A stretch of 41,255 bases of DNA, taken from contig NZ_CAMDRA010000010.1 of the NCBI RefSeq assembly GCF_945906275.1, forward strand, positions 1 through 41,255, given 5' to 3'. This DNA is from Dongia mobilis (GTDB taxonomy: Bacteria; Pseudomonadota; Alphaproteobacteria; Dongiales; Dongiaceae). Position numbers and translations under genes: made by a program. The notes beneath the pieces are model-generated. The model made no database searches. It saw only the letters and a list, made by a program, of their open reading frames with translations, and had not been told where the DNA came from. This document shows, one piece after another, positions 26,269 to 35,711 of this stretch; the stretch's first letter is position 1, and every line of letters starts with the position of its first letter.

Positions 26269-29200
26269 ATGGGTAAAGGGGATCAGGAAACCGGCACGGC
26301 GCGCGGCCTGCTCAAGGCGGCTGCGGGCGGCGATCCGAGCACCCGGCACCACAAGCATGCCGTCATCCTGGGGGCGGCACTCACCCTGGCCTGGTTCCTG
26401 GTCTATGGCTGGCATGTCGCCGATGCGGTCGGCCTCGATAACCTCCAGGACCTGCTGCCCTCGGAACTGGCCCATATCATCATCGCCTTGTTCGCCCCGG
26501 CCGCCTTCGTCTGGGTCGTCATCGGCTATGTCATGCGCGGCCGCGATCTCGAACGCCAGACGGCACTCCTCGCCCAGCAGCTCAACATGCTGACCTATCC
26601 CAATCCGCAGGCCGAGCAGCGCGTCAGCACCGTGGCCGATGCGATCCGCCGCCAGACCATCGAGTTGAAGGCCGCGACCGAGGATGCGGCCGCTGCCTTG
26701 TCGCAGATCGAGAACCGCTTCCAGCATCAGCGCGGCGATCTCGACCACGCGGCCGAGGCCGCCCGTGCCGAAACGCGCGCGGTCGAGGCACAGCTTGCGA
26801 GCCAGCGGCAATTGCTGGCCGAGATGCAGGCGACGCTGGCCGAACAGAAGGGTGCGCTCACGCGGGCCGGCGAACAGGAAAGCGACGCCCTGCAGCAGAT
26901 CGCCAGCGATTCCGTCGACCGGATCGTGGCCGTGTTCGAGGAGCGGCGCCGCGATATCAGCGCCATTCTCGACCGCGTGCTCGATCATGGCTCGTCCGTG
27001 CGTGACGCGGTCGAACGGCAGGCGGAGATCCTGGCCGACAGCGCCGAGAAGGCGACATTGGGCCTGCGCAACGAGCTGACCGGCATCGGCCGCCGGCTGG
27101 ACGAAGCCGGCGAAGCAGCACGGCGCGAGGGCAAGGCGCTGGCCGATGCGGGTGACCAGCAATTGGCGAGCATCAGCGAGATCCTGTCCCGCACCACGAA
27201 GGAATTCAACCAGCAGCTGGAACGCCTGGCCCACGAGACCAGCGAGGCGATCGAGGCCGGCAAGCGCAACAGCGCCGACGCCGAAGGCGCCTTGCGCCAG
27301 GTGGTGGTCGAGATCACCGCCCAGGCCGGCCGCCATGCCAATGAAGTGGCGCAAGGGCTGGCGCTGCAATTGCAGGGCATCAACGCAGCCAAGGCCCAGG
27401 CGCTCGATGCCGGCGAGGAATTGCAGGCAGCCCTCACCGCCCAGGCGGCGCGCCTTGCCGAACGCACCACCGATGCCTTTGCGCTGATGCGCGGCGAGAT
27501 CGCAACCGAGATCAACACCCTTCGCCAGGCGGAAGAGAAAGCGGCCGACCGCTATCGCCAGCTCGACCAGAACATGGCCGGGCATCTTGCCGCCCTCGAC
27601 CGCAGCTTCGAAAGCGCCAGCGAAACCCTGGGCGCGCGCTCGGAAGCCGAGCAGGCGGGGATCATGGCCGCCACCGCCGCCACCGAGACCCGCATCAGCG
27701 CCGTGCTCGCCGCCATCGAACGCCAGAGCCGCGAGATGCACGACCAGGCCGAGGCCAGCGCCGAGCGCTTCGCCAACACGCTCCGCCGTCATCACGAACT
27801 GGTTTCCGCCACCGCCACCGCGACAGTCGGCGAGGTCATGCGCAAGACGGCCGAGATCCAGCGCCAGATGCGCGAGGAAGGCGATCTCTCGGTCGCCGCC
27901 GCGAAGACCCTGGCCGAGGATTTCGTGACCTCGCTCAACCGCATCGGCGACATCGTCGCGGAAAGCTCGAACCGCGCGCGCAGCGACAATGCGACGCTGG
28001 AGGAGACCACGCGCAACCAGGCGGAGCGCCTGACCAGTGCAGCCCTCACTGCCGCTGACCAGTTCCGCCAGTCCCTGGACCGCATGTCGGGCGACACCGC
28101 GACCATGATCCGCACCCTCATGGACAAGATCAGCGAGCAGAACCAGGCCGTGAAGACGGCGCTGCGCGCCGAGGCCAATGATTTCACCGACGCCACCGGT
28201 CGCGTCGGCGAACAGATCGGCCAGCGCTTCTCGGAAATGCTGAAGGAGATCGAGGCCGTGGCCGGCACCACCGGCGAACAGACTGCCGCCCTGGTGACCA
28301 AGGTCGATGCCCAGGCCCAGCGCCTGGGTCTTGCCGCCGATGCCGCCGCCCAGCGCCTCAAGCAGCATATCGATGCAGAAACAAGCAGGATCGCCGAGCT
28401 CAGCGCTGCCAACGAAGTGCGCCAGACGGCGGTCGTGCAGGCGGTCGAGTCAGCGACCGGCCAGCTCGACGGCGCCGCCGACGCCCATGCCGAGCGCTTT
28501 GCCACGCTGCTGAAGCGGCAGGAAGAGCGCCTGGTGGTTCTGTCCGATGCCCAGGACGCTGCCAACCGGCGCCTCGGCACCGCGATCGAGGCCCAGGGCC
28601 ATCTCCTCGAGCAGGCCGCCGACCGAGCCGCCGAACGCCTGGCGCAGCGCCTGCGTGAAAACGAGACCGCGGTCACTGCGAGCGTCGCCGCCATCGTGGC
28701 CGAGACCAAGGCCCTGGACGCCACCATCGCCGCCCAGCGCGAGCGGCTGCTGGAAGCCGGCGCCGAGGCAAGCAGCAAGGTGCGCAGCGAACTCGACAAT
28801 CATGCGGCGAGCCTCAACGAGATGGCGGCCGGCCTCGCCGCCAAGGTGGCCTTGCTCAGCAGCGCCATCGATGCGGAAGGCATCAACCTCACCAGTTCCC
28901 TGCAGGCAGCGGGCGACCAGGCCCTGGCCAGGCTGCGCGCCGAGATCGAGCGCCAGCAGGCCGCCATGAGCGGCCATGCCGACAGCGTCGGCGACCGGAT
29001 GCGGGCCAACGAGACCGCCATCACCGCCAATGTCAACGACGTGCTGGAACGCGCAACCGCCCTTGAAGCCGCCATGGCGGCGCAGCGCGGGCGCCTCGCC
29101 GAGGCCGGCGTCGCCGCCAGCGATCTCATCCGCACTGAACTCGCAACCCATGCCGACAGCCTCAACGAGATGGCGGCGGGGCTGGCCGCCAAGGTAGCGC

Positions 29201-32088
29201 TGCTCAGCACCACGGTCGGCAGCGAGAGCGACAGTCTTGCTGCTTCCCTGCAGGCGAATACCGACCGCGCGCTCGACAAGCTGCACGCGGAAATCGAGCG
29301 CCAGCAGGCCGCGATGAACGCCCATGCCGATGCGGTGGGCGAGCGCATGCGCCTGAACGAGGCGGCGATCACCGGCAATGTGACCGAGGTGCTGGAGCGC
29401 GCCGCCGCCCTTGAAGGAGCGATGCTGGAACAGCGCACGCGCCTTGCCGAGGCAGGCGTCACCGCCAGCGACCTGGTCCGCGCCGAACTGGCCGCCCATG
29501 GCGACAGGCTCACTCAGATGTCCGCCGATCTTGGCGCCAAGGTGAAGGAGCTGGGCGATGCCGTCGCTGCCGAAAGTTTCGCCATGGCAAATGCCGTGCA
29601 GAGCGCCGGCGATGGCGCCATCGCGCGCCTCAAGGGCGAGATCGAACGGCAGATTTCCGGCATGGAGGGATTGACCGCGACCCTCATCACCCGCACCACC
29701 GCGCTCGATGGCACCATCCTCAGCCAGCGCGATCAGCTGGTCGAATCAGCCTCGGCCGCCGCCGAGGGATTCCGCAACATCCTCCGGCGCCAGGCCGATG
29801 AATTCGTGTCGGCGGCGGAAGCTGTCGCCAGCCGCTCGGCCGCCCTTGAGGGCGTCACCCATGCCCAGCGCGACGAGCTCATCGCCGCTTCCAAGAGTGC
29901 CGCCGAACATTTTGCCGGCGCCCTGCGACTGCAGGCGCAGGAGATCGCCGCCGCCACGGCAGCGGCCGTGCAGCAGACCGAAGGGCTGGGCGCCGCAGCA
30001 CGTGTCCAGGCGGAAAATCTCGCTGCCATGATGGCGGACAGCACGCGGCGCTTCGAGGAAGTCACCGCCCAGCACGGCGAATCCCTGGCCAGTGCGGGCG
30101 AGCGCGCCGGCGACACCGTGCGCGCGCGCCTGGCCGACCAGTATGCCGAGATCAACCAGCGCTTCAGCGATGTCATCGCGCAGAGCGACAGGCTCCATGC
30201 CAGCGCCGACGACCAGGCCGTGACCCTGGGCAAGGCCGCCGAGCAGGCAGCGCAGGTCGCCATCGCCATGCGTGATGCGCTGGCGGAACAGGCCAAGCAC
30301 GCCAACCTTGCCGGACTTGAGATTAACGAGCGGGCTCTCGAGGCAGGCCGCGTCATGCAGCGCCAGGCGACCGACCTTGCCGACGCGCTTCAAGCCATCG
30401 TGCAGAAGAATGCCGCCAACCTCAAGGCCGCCACGGAGACGGCCGGGCTGCAGGCCATCGAGCTGGGCCAGACCCTGGTGCGCCAGAACGAGGATCTTGC
30501 CGGCGCACTCAGCCGCACGCAGGCGGCCACCACCGAGATCCGCAACGCGCTGCAGACGCAGATCGAGGAATTGTCGGCCGTGACGCAGAGAGTCGAGGTC
30601 GAGGCGCGCGTCATCGGCACCGTCTTCCGCACCGAGGCGGATACGTTGCGCGAAGCGGCCGAGAAGGCGTCTGGCACCGCCGGCGAACTGCAGCAGCAGA
30701 TGCGCGACGGCCTCACCGCCCTCGAGCAAGTCGCCAGCCGGGCGCTGGAGAAATCGGCCCTGCTGCATCAGGACGTCGCCCGCCAGGGCGAGCTGGTGAA
30801 AGCTGCCACCGAAGAAGGCGGCAAGCGCACGGCAGAGTTGGCCGGCCTCTATGAGGGTCATGCGCGGCAATTGTCGGAAGCTTCCGAAATGGCGCGCGAG
30901 AAACTGGAACAGATGGGTCGCTCACTGGCGGCGCAGGCCGAGATCCTCTCCACCATCACGGACCAGGCGGTGGGACGCCAGCAGCAGTTGAACGTGACGC
31001 TGGGCGAGCGCGTCGAGCAATTGTCGGCGGTCGGTAAGGAAGGGCAGCACCAGCTTTCGACGCTCAACATCTCGGCGCAGAATCTGGGCGAGTTCCTGCG
31101 CGCGACCACGTCGGAAAGCGCGCGCCAGGCCAAGGACACCATCCAGCTGTTCCGAGACGGCGCCGAGGCGCTGTCGCAGGTGACCAAGAAGGCGGCGCAG
31201 CAGGTGAGCGGCGTCAAGGCCGCGGTCGCCGAACAGATCACCGAGCTCTCCGACCTCTCGGTCAAGGTCCATGACATGGCGGAACAGGTGCGCGCCCAGC
31301 TGCGCGCCCAGGCCAAGGAATTCTCCGATGCCGCCTTGTCGGCAAAAGCCAGCGCCGAAGGGGCGCGGGGCGATGCGCAGCAGGCAAGCGAGATCCTCAA
31401 TCGCCAGGTGGAATCGCTGGCCCAGGCGGCGGCGCGCATGAACCAGCATCTGGCTGGTCTCGGCACCGATATCGACAAGCGCATCGAGTCGATGAGCCGC
31501 GCTGCGGAGAATGCCGCAGGGCGCGTGGGTGCCATCGGACAGAGTTTCGAACGCCAGGCGGAAGGCTTCGGCCGCGCGCTCGACGTGGCGCAGGCCAAGG
31601 CCGCGGAACTCGGCGAGACCTTCCGCGGGCAAAGCCTGGAACTGGCCAAGACCTCGCAGATCGCCCTCGAGCGCATCGACAAGCTGCGCGAGACCCAGAA
31701 CAATTCGACCCGCGACAGCTTCCTGCGGGCAGCCTCGGTGATGATCGAGGAATTGAACGGCCTTGCCCTCGATATCCATTCCCTGCTCGACAACGAGATC
31801 CCGGAGGATATCTGGAAACGCTACCGCGAGGGTGACCGCTCGATCTTTGCAAGGCGGCTGTTCCGTAACAAGGACAGCTATGTCATCCCGGCGATCGAGC
31901 AGCGCTACCAGCGCGACGAGCGGTTCCATGACATCGTCGACCGCTACATCAAGAAGTTCGAGGATCTGCTGACCCAGTCGGCCAAGGCTGATCCGGAGGC
32001 CGTACTCAACGCCGCCATCATCACCGCCGATGTCGGCAAGCTCTATCTGGTGATGGCCAAGAGCCTGGGGCGGAGTGCGGAGAATTGA
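26269..32088 (+). CDS. Giant inner-membrane coiled-coil protein (TipN-like architecture)
   Basis: A 1939-residue protein. Two membrane spans (about 31-50 and 69-89) with a short periplasmic turn place both ends in the cytoplasm. Residues about 95-1810 are an almost unbroken Ala/Glu/Gln/Arg-rich heptad coiled coil of the type that domain searches label apolipoprotein- or kinesin-like. The last 130 residues (from about 1811) are a different, probably globular domain: IEELNGLALDIHSLLDNEIP, EDIWKRYREGDRSIFARRLF, then a LYLVMAKSLG end. Three 116-residue tandem repeats lie at 798-1145. This layout (two N-terminal spans plus long coiled coil) is that of the Caulobacter polarity factor TipN, which is much shorter (under 900 residues); a polar scaffold role is inference. 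Start chosen at the ATG at 26269 with AAGGGG 6 nt upstream, not the ATG at 26212. Confidence 0.9.
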   Translation: MGKGDQETGTARGLLKAAAGGDPSTRHHKHAVILGAALTLAWFLVYGWHVADAVGLDNLQDLLPSELAHIIIALFAPAAFVWVVIGYVMRGRDLERQTALLAQQLNMLTYPNPQAEQRVSTVADAIRRQTIELKAATEDAAAALSQIENRFQHQRGDLDHAAEAARAETRAVEAQLASQRQLLAEMQATLAEQKGALTRAGEQESDALQQIASDSVDRIVAVFEERRRDISAILDRVLDHGSSVRDAVERQAEILADSAEKATLGLRNELTGIGRRLDEAGEAARREGKALADAGDQQLASISEILSRTTKEFNQQLERLAHETSEAIEAGKRNSADAEGALRQVVVEITAQAGRHANEVAQGLALQLQGINAAKAQALDAGEELQAALTAQAARLAERTTDAFALMRGEIATEINTLRQAEEKAADRYRQLDQNMAGHLAALDRSFESASETLGARSEAEQAGIMAATAATETRISAVLAAIERQSREMHDQAEASAERFANTLRRHHELVSATATATVGEVMRKTAEIQRQMREEGDLSVAAAKTLAEDFVTSLNRIGDIVAESSNRARSDNATLEETTRNQAERLTSAALTAADQFRQSLDRMSGDTATMIRTLMDKISEQNQAVKTALRAEANDFTDATGRVGEQIGQRFSEMLKEIEAVAGTTGEQTAALVTKVDAQAQRLGLAADAAAQRLKQHIDAETSRIAELSAANEVRQTAVVQAVESATGQLDGAADAHAERFATLLKRQEERLVVLSDAQDAANRRLGTAIEAQGHLLEQAADRAAERLAQRLRENETAVTASVAAIVAETKALDATIAAQRERLLEAGAEASSKVRSELDNHAASLNEMAAGLAAKVALLSSAIDAEGINLTSSLQAAGDQALARLRAEIERQQAAMSGHADSVGDRMRANETAITANVNDVLERATALEAAMAAQRGRLAEAGVAASDLIRTELATHADSLNEMAAGLAAKVALLSTTVGSESDSLAASLQANTDRALDKLHAEIERQQAAMNAHADAVGERMRLNEAAITGNVTEVLERAAALEGAMLEQRTRLAEAGVTASDLVRAELAAHGDRLTQMSADLGAKVKELGDAVAAESFAMANAVQSAGDGAIARLKGEIERQISGMEGLTATLITRTTALDGTILSQRDQLVESASAAAEGFRNILRRQADEFVSAAEAVASRSAALEGVTHAQRDELIAASKSAAEHFAGALRLQAQEIAAATAAAVQQTEGLGAAARVQAENLAAMMADSTRRFEEVTAQHGESLASAGERAGDTVRARLADQYAEINQRFSDVIAQSDRLHASADDQAVTLGKAAEQAAQVAIAMRDALAEQAKHANLAGLEINERALEAGRVMQRQATDLADALQAIVQKNAANLKAATETAGLQAIELGQTLVRQNEDLAGALSRTQAATTEIRNALQTQIEELSAVTQRVEVEARVIGTVFRTEADTLREAAEKASGTAGELQQQMRDGLTALEQVASRALEKSALLHQDVARQGELVKAATEEGGKRTAELAGLYEGHARQLSEASEMAREKLEQMGRSLAAQAEILSTITDQAVGRQQQLNVTLGERVEQLSAVGKEGQHQLSTLNISAQNLGEFLRATTSESARQAKDTIQLFRDGAEALSQVTKKAAQQVSGVKAAVAEQITELSDLSVKVHDMAEQVRAQLRAQAKEFSDAALSAKASAEGARGDAQQASEILNRQVESLAQAAARMNQHLAGLGTDIDKRIESMSRAAENAAGRVGAIGQSFERQAEGFGRALDVAQAKAAELGETFRGQSLELAKTSQIALERIDKLRETQNNSTRDSFLRAASVMIEELNGLALDIHSLLDNEIPEDIWKRYREGDRSIFARRLFRNKDSYVIPAIEQRYQRDERFHDIVDRYIKKFEDLLTQSAKADPEAVLNAAIITADVGKLYLVMAKSLGRSAEN
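28660..29703 (+). repeat. 348-bp in-frame tandem repeat, 3 copies, inside the giant gene
   Basis: Units start at 28660, 29008 and 29356, each exactly 348 bp (116 residues). Shared landmarks are NETA(V/I)TA at the start, LNEMAAGLAAKVALLS in units 1 and 2 (LTQMSADLGAKVKELG in unit 3), AEIERQQAAM near the end of units 1 and 2 (GEIERQISGM in unit 3). Units 1-2 and 2-3 are clearly alike; unit 3 drifts towards its end. 116 residues is not a multiple of 7, so register is kept only with stutters. Confidence 0.9.
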
Positions 32089-32097
32089 CCGCGAGGG

Positions 32098-32568
32098 CTA
32101 TTTCTTGGTGTCCACTTCGGCAAAGGTCATCACCATGTTGACCGTTTCGTCGTCATCGGAAAGCGGCAACAACAGTTCCTCCTGGCTGCGCAGGAAACCC
32201 GATTTGCTGAGATAATCGGCCCAGTCATAGAGCGGGGTGCGCTCCGTGATGACAATGTCGAAGTTCTTCAGCGATTCCTCGACGTTCATGCCGACGCAGC
32301 ATTCCTCGACCGAGCGGCCTGTGGGGTTATAGCCACGGAAAGCAACGTCGAGCTCACCTACCAGCCGATAAACCATGCGCCGCGGGTTGTGACTGATATC
32401 GATCAGCTGCATGTTGGCGAGCCAGGGTTTCATCTCAATGGGGTCGATATCCCGGCGCGAGGGCATGCGCCGGCCGGCCCGCTTGCTGTCCCAATATTCA
32501 TAAACCGCCCGCGTGCTGGGCAGGCAGCGGCTCAGCATCAGCTTCATATCGGTGCTGCGTGGATACAT
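32098..32568 (-). CDS. PAS-domain protein (PAS_5-like), second copy
   Basis: A 156-residue single-domain protein of the same family as the one at 14930: YEYWDSKRAGRRMPSRRDID at the N-terminus, MKPWLANMQLIDIS, RRMVYRLVGELDVAFRGYNP with TGRSVEEC, and a final EELLLPLSDDDETVNMVMTF. The PAS core is probably a cytoplasmic small-molecule sensor with an unknown partner. The gene converges on the giant coiled-coil gene with only 9 bp between the stops and is divergent from kbl. The start is the ATG at 32568; MKLML seven codons later is possible. Confidence 0.85.
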   Translation of the reverse strand: MYPRSTDMKLMLSRCLPSTRAVYEYWDSKRAGRRMPSRRDIDPIEMKPWLANMQLIDISHNPRRMVYRLVGELDVAFRGYNPTGRSVEECCVGMNVEESLKNFDIVITERTPLYDWADYLSKSGFLRSQEELLLPLSDDDETVNMVMTFAEVDTKK

Positions 32569-32735
32569 GGCCTTTTCTAGCGTCTCTGCTTGGGCAGATC
32601 AATCTGACTAAAGTCGCGGGCGATCCAACCGGCAGAATGCGTTTCAGGCCGGACACTGCGTTCACAAAAGTCATTTGCATCGTCCCGGCGATGCGGGATC
32701 ATGCCGCCAGCGGGTCTTAGGGGAGAATTGCGTCG

Positions 32736-33935
32736 ATGGCGTTGGATTTTATCAGCCATATCAGTGGTGTTCTGGACGGTATCCGGGCCGACGGGTTCTG
32801 GAAGAGCGAGCGGGTCATCGCCGGTCCGCAAGGTGCCGCCGTCGCCCTCAGCGACGGCAGCAAGGTGCTTAACTTCTGCGCCAACAATTACCTGGGCCTG
32901 GCCAATGACCGGCGCCTGATCCTGGCCGCGAGGCAGGCCCTCGACGATCATGGCTTCGGCATGGCGTCGGTGCGCTTCATCTGCGGGACCCAGGACCTGC
33001 ACAAGTCGCTGGAAGCCGACATCTCCCGTTTCCTCGGCACCGAGGACACGATCCTCTATTCCTCCTGCTTCGATGCCAATGGCGGCCTGTTCGAGACGGT
33101 ACTGGGGGAAGAGGATGCCGTCATCTCCGACGCCCTCAACCATGCCTCGATCATCGACGGCATCCGTCTGTGCAAGGCCAAGCGCTTCCGCTACGCCAAT
33201 AACGATTTGGCCGATCTCGAGGCGAAACTGAAGGAAGCCGATTCAGCGGGTGCCCGCTTCAAGCTCATCGCCACGGACGGCGTCTTCTCGATGGACGGCA
33301 TCATCGCCGACCTCAAGGGCATCACCGACCTCGCCGCCCGCTACAATGCGCTGGTAATGGTTGATGACAGCCATGCGGTGGGTTTTGTCGGCAAGACCGG
33401 CCGCGGTTCGGGTGAACATAACGGCGTCCAGGGCAAGATCGATATTTTCACCGGCACCTTCGGCAAGGCCCTGGGCGGCGCCTCGGGCGGCTATATCGCG
33501 GGGCGGAAGCCGGTCATCGATCTCCTGCGCCAGCGCTCGCGACCCTATCTTTTCTCCAATTCGCTGATGCCGGCCATCGTCGCTGCGACCAGCGCCTGCC
33601 TGTTGCTCATCGACAGCCAGGAGGGCGCCGATCTCAGGGCGCAGCTGGTCCGCAACGGCAAGCATTTCCGCGAACAGATGAGCCAGCTTGGCTTCCGCCT
33701 CGTGCCGGGTGAGCATCCGATCATCCCGGTCATGCTGGGCGATGCGAAACTCGCCGGCGCCATGGCCGAGGCGCTGCTCAGGCAAGGCATCTATGTCATC
33801 GGCTTTTCCTATCCCGTGGTGCCCAAGGGCCAGGCGCGCATCCGCACGCAGATGTCCGCCGCTCACAGCCTGGCCGATATCGACCGCGTCATCGCGGCCT
33901 TTGCCAAGGTCGGCAAACAGCTCGGCGCGATTTAA
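32736..33935 (+). CDS. kbl: Glycine C-acetyltransferase (2-amino-3-ketobutyrate CoA ligase)
   Basis: A 399-residue PLP enzyme of the alpha-oxoamine synthase family. It cleaves 2-amino-3-ketobutyrate with CoA to glycine and acetyl-CoA, the second step of threonine degradation. Evidence: [20 protein letters not shown], the [19 protein letters not shown] block, [20 protein letters not shown], and [16 protein letters not shown] whose Lys is residue 244, the same number as the PLP lysine of E. coli Kbl. Length and motifs favour Kbl over KAS-type BioF or HemA, and the next gene, tdh, confirms it. GGGGAG lies about 10 nt before the ATG. The stop TAA overlaps the AAGGAG ribosome-binding site of tdh. 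Confidence 0.97.
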   Translation: MALDFISHISGVLDGIRADGFWKSERVIAGPQGAAVALSDGSKVLNFCANNYLGLANDRRLILAARQALDDHGFGMASVRFICGTQDLHKSLEADISRFLGTEDTILYSSCFDANGGLFETVLGEEDAVISDALNHASIIDGIRLCKAKRFRYANNDLADLEAKLKEADSAGARFKLIATDGVFSMDGIIADLKGITDLAARYNALVMVDDSHAVGFVGKTGRGSGEHNGVQGKIDIFTGTFGKALGGASGGYIAGRKPVIDLLRQRSRPYLFSNSLMPAIVAATSACLLLIDSQEGADLRAQLVRNGKHFREQMSQLGFRLVPGEHPIIPVMLGDAKLAGAMAEALLRQGIYVIGFSYPVVPKGQARIRTQMSAAHSLADIDRVIAAFAKVGKQLGAI

Positions 33936-33947
33936 GGAGTTTGCATC

Positions 33948-34973
<1,026 letters not shown>

Positions 34974-34979
34974 GGAAAA

Positions 34980-35006
34980 CCCCGCCTGGGAGTGTCCCGG
35001 GAGGGG
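34980..35006. terminator. Hairpin after tdh, possible terminator
   Basis: CCCC-G-CCTGGGA, loop GTG, TCCCGGG-A-GGGG: a stem of 11 pairs with one G-U and one G-A mismatch, 6 bp after the tdh stop. On the plus strand no T-run follows. On the minus strand it is followed by GTTTTCC, so it may serve the leftward 113-residue gene better. Bidirectional use is possible. Confidence 0.45.
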
Positions 35007-35077
35007 ATAAGGTGATGACTCGCTGGCAAACGAGCGGTCTCAGGGAAATCGAGGATCGTTACTCATTCCTCACGACA

Positions 35078-35419
35078 TCAATGCGCGACCTTGCGCTTTG
35101 GTTCCCTGGTATCGCTTTCGGGAATATTGGCCGTCCCCATCTTGTTGGGCGATGACGCCGTCTCGTCCGGATCCGCATTGACACCCAAGCGCTCGATTGC
35201 GTCGCGCACGGCGCGCAAACGTTCCGAGGTCTTGCCGGAATCGGGACCTGCCATGTTCTCTTCCGCGGCCACCAGCAGCAGACCGAGGTCGTAGTCCCAT
35301 TGCTGCAGGAGCTTCAGCTTCTGCGGGCGCGACAGATCATCATCGGCCAGCAGATCCGCCGGGCTGCCATAGACCTTGGCAACATCCTGCATGGCGGCAT
35401 CGAATTGCTTGGTCTGCAT
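35078..35419 (-). CDS. Hypothetical protein, 113 residues
   Basis: A small, charged protein. The core LSRPQKLKLLQQWDYDLGLL followed by LVAAEENM, with the N-terminal AMQDVAKVYGSPADLLADDD, resembles short hypothetical proteins seen widely in alphaproteobacteria, but I cannot name a family. The C-terminal third is low-complexity and polar (NKMGTANIPESDTREPKRKV), probably disordered. No signal peptide or membrane span. The start is supported by GGAGGAGG (ending 5 nt before the ATG at 35417-35419). It is followed on the same strand by a spacer with a hairpin and converges on tdh. Confidence 0.8.
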   Translation of the reverse strand: MQTKQFDAAMQDVAKVYGSPADLLADDDLSRPQKLKLLQQWDYDLGLLLVAAEENMAGPDSGKTSERLRAVRDAIERLGVNADPDETASSPNKMGTANIPESDTREPKRKVAH

Positions 35420-35501
35420 CTTTCCTCCTCCGCATCAAATGCACCGCGTGCACGTTACCCATCAACGGAGACGCATCGCCAGAGTTCCGGCGGGCCACAA
35501 A

Positions 35502-35576
35502 TCAGTGAAACAAGAACCAGATCAGAATGAGAACGGGAATGGGCACGCCCAGCAGCCACAGCAATCCGTAACGCAT
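35502..35576 (-). CDS. 24-residue single-span membrane microprotein
   Basis: A short frame starting at the ATG at 35574-35576, with GGAG 7 nt upstream, encodes 24 residues: MRYGLLWLLGV, then PIPVLILIWFLFH. It is one continuous hydrophobic segment with a central Pro-Ile-Pro and a positive N-terminus, so the N-terminus is probably cytoplasmic. Similar tiny proteins with LLWLLGxPIPxL recur in proteobacterial genomes as far as I recall; no function is known to me. It sits in the spacer between rsmB and the 113-residue gene, on the same strand as both. Confidence 0.62.
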   Translation of the reverse strand: MRYGLLWLLGVPIPVLILIWFLFH

Positions 35577-35711
35577 GAGAATTCTCCGTCTTTCGAAGCC
35601 AAAATCGTCCCCTCGCCGCAGCACCCGCCGCGCCAATGGCACATGTGATGTCCGATAGCCGTGAATAAACTGGTGACGGGCGGAGTGGTTCCCGCAAAGA
35701 AGCGTGCAGAC

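Noticed and set aside
26245-28368. 707-codon frame opposite the giant coiled-coil gene, and similar long frames at 29746-30870 and 30858-31929
   Set aside because: Produced by the repetitive Ala/Glu/Gln/Arg codon use of the coding strand; Leu/Gly/His/Arg-rich and without domain character.
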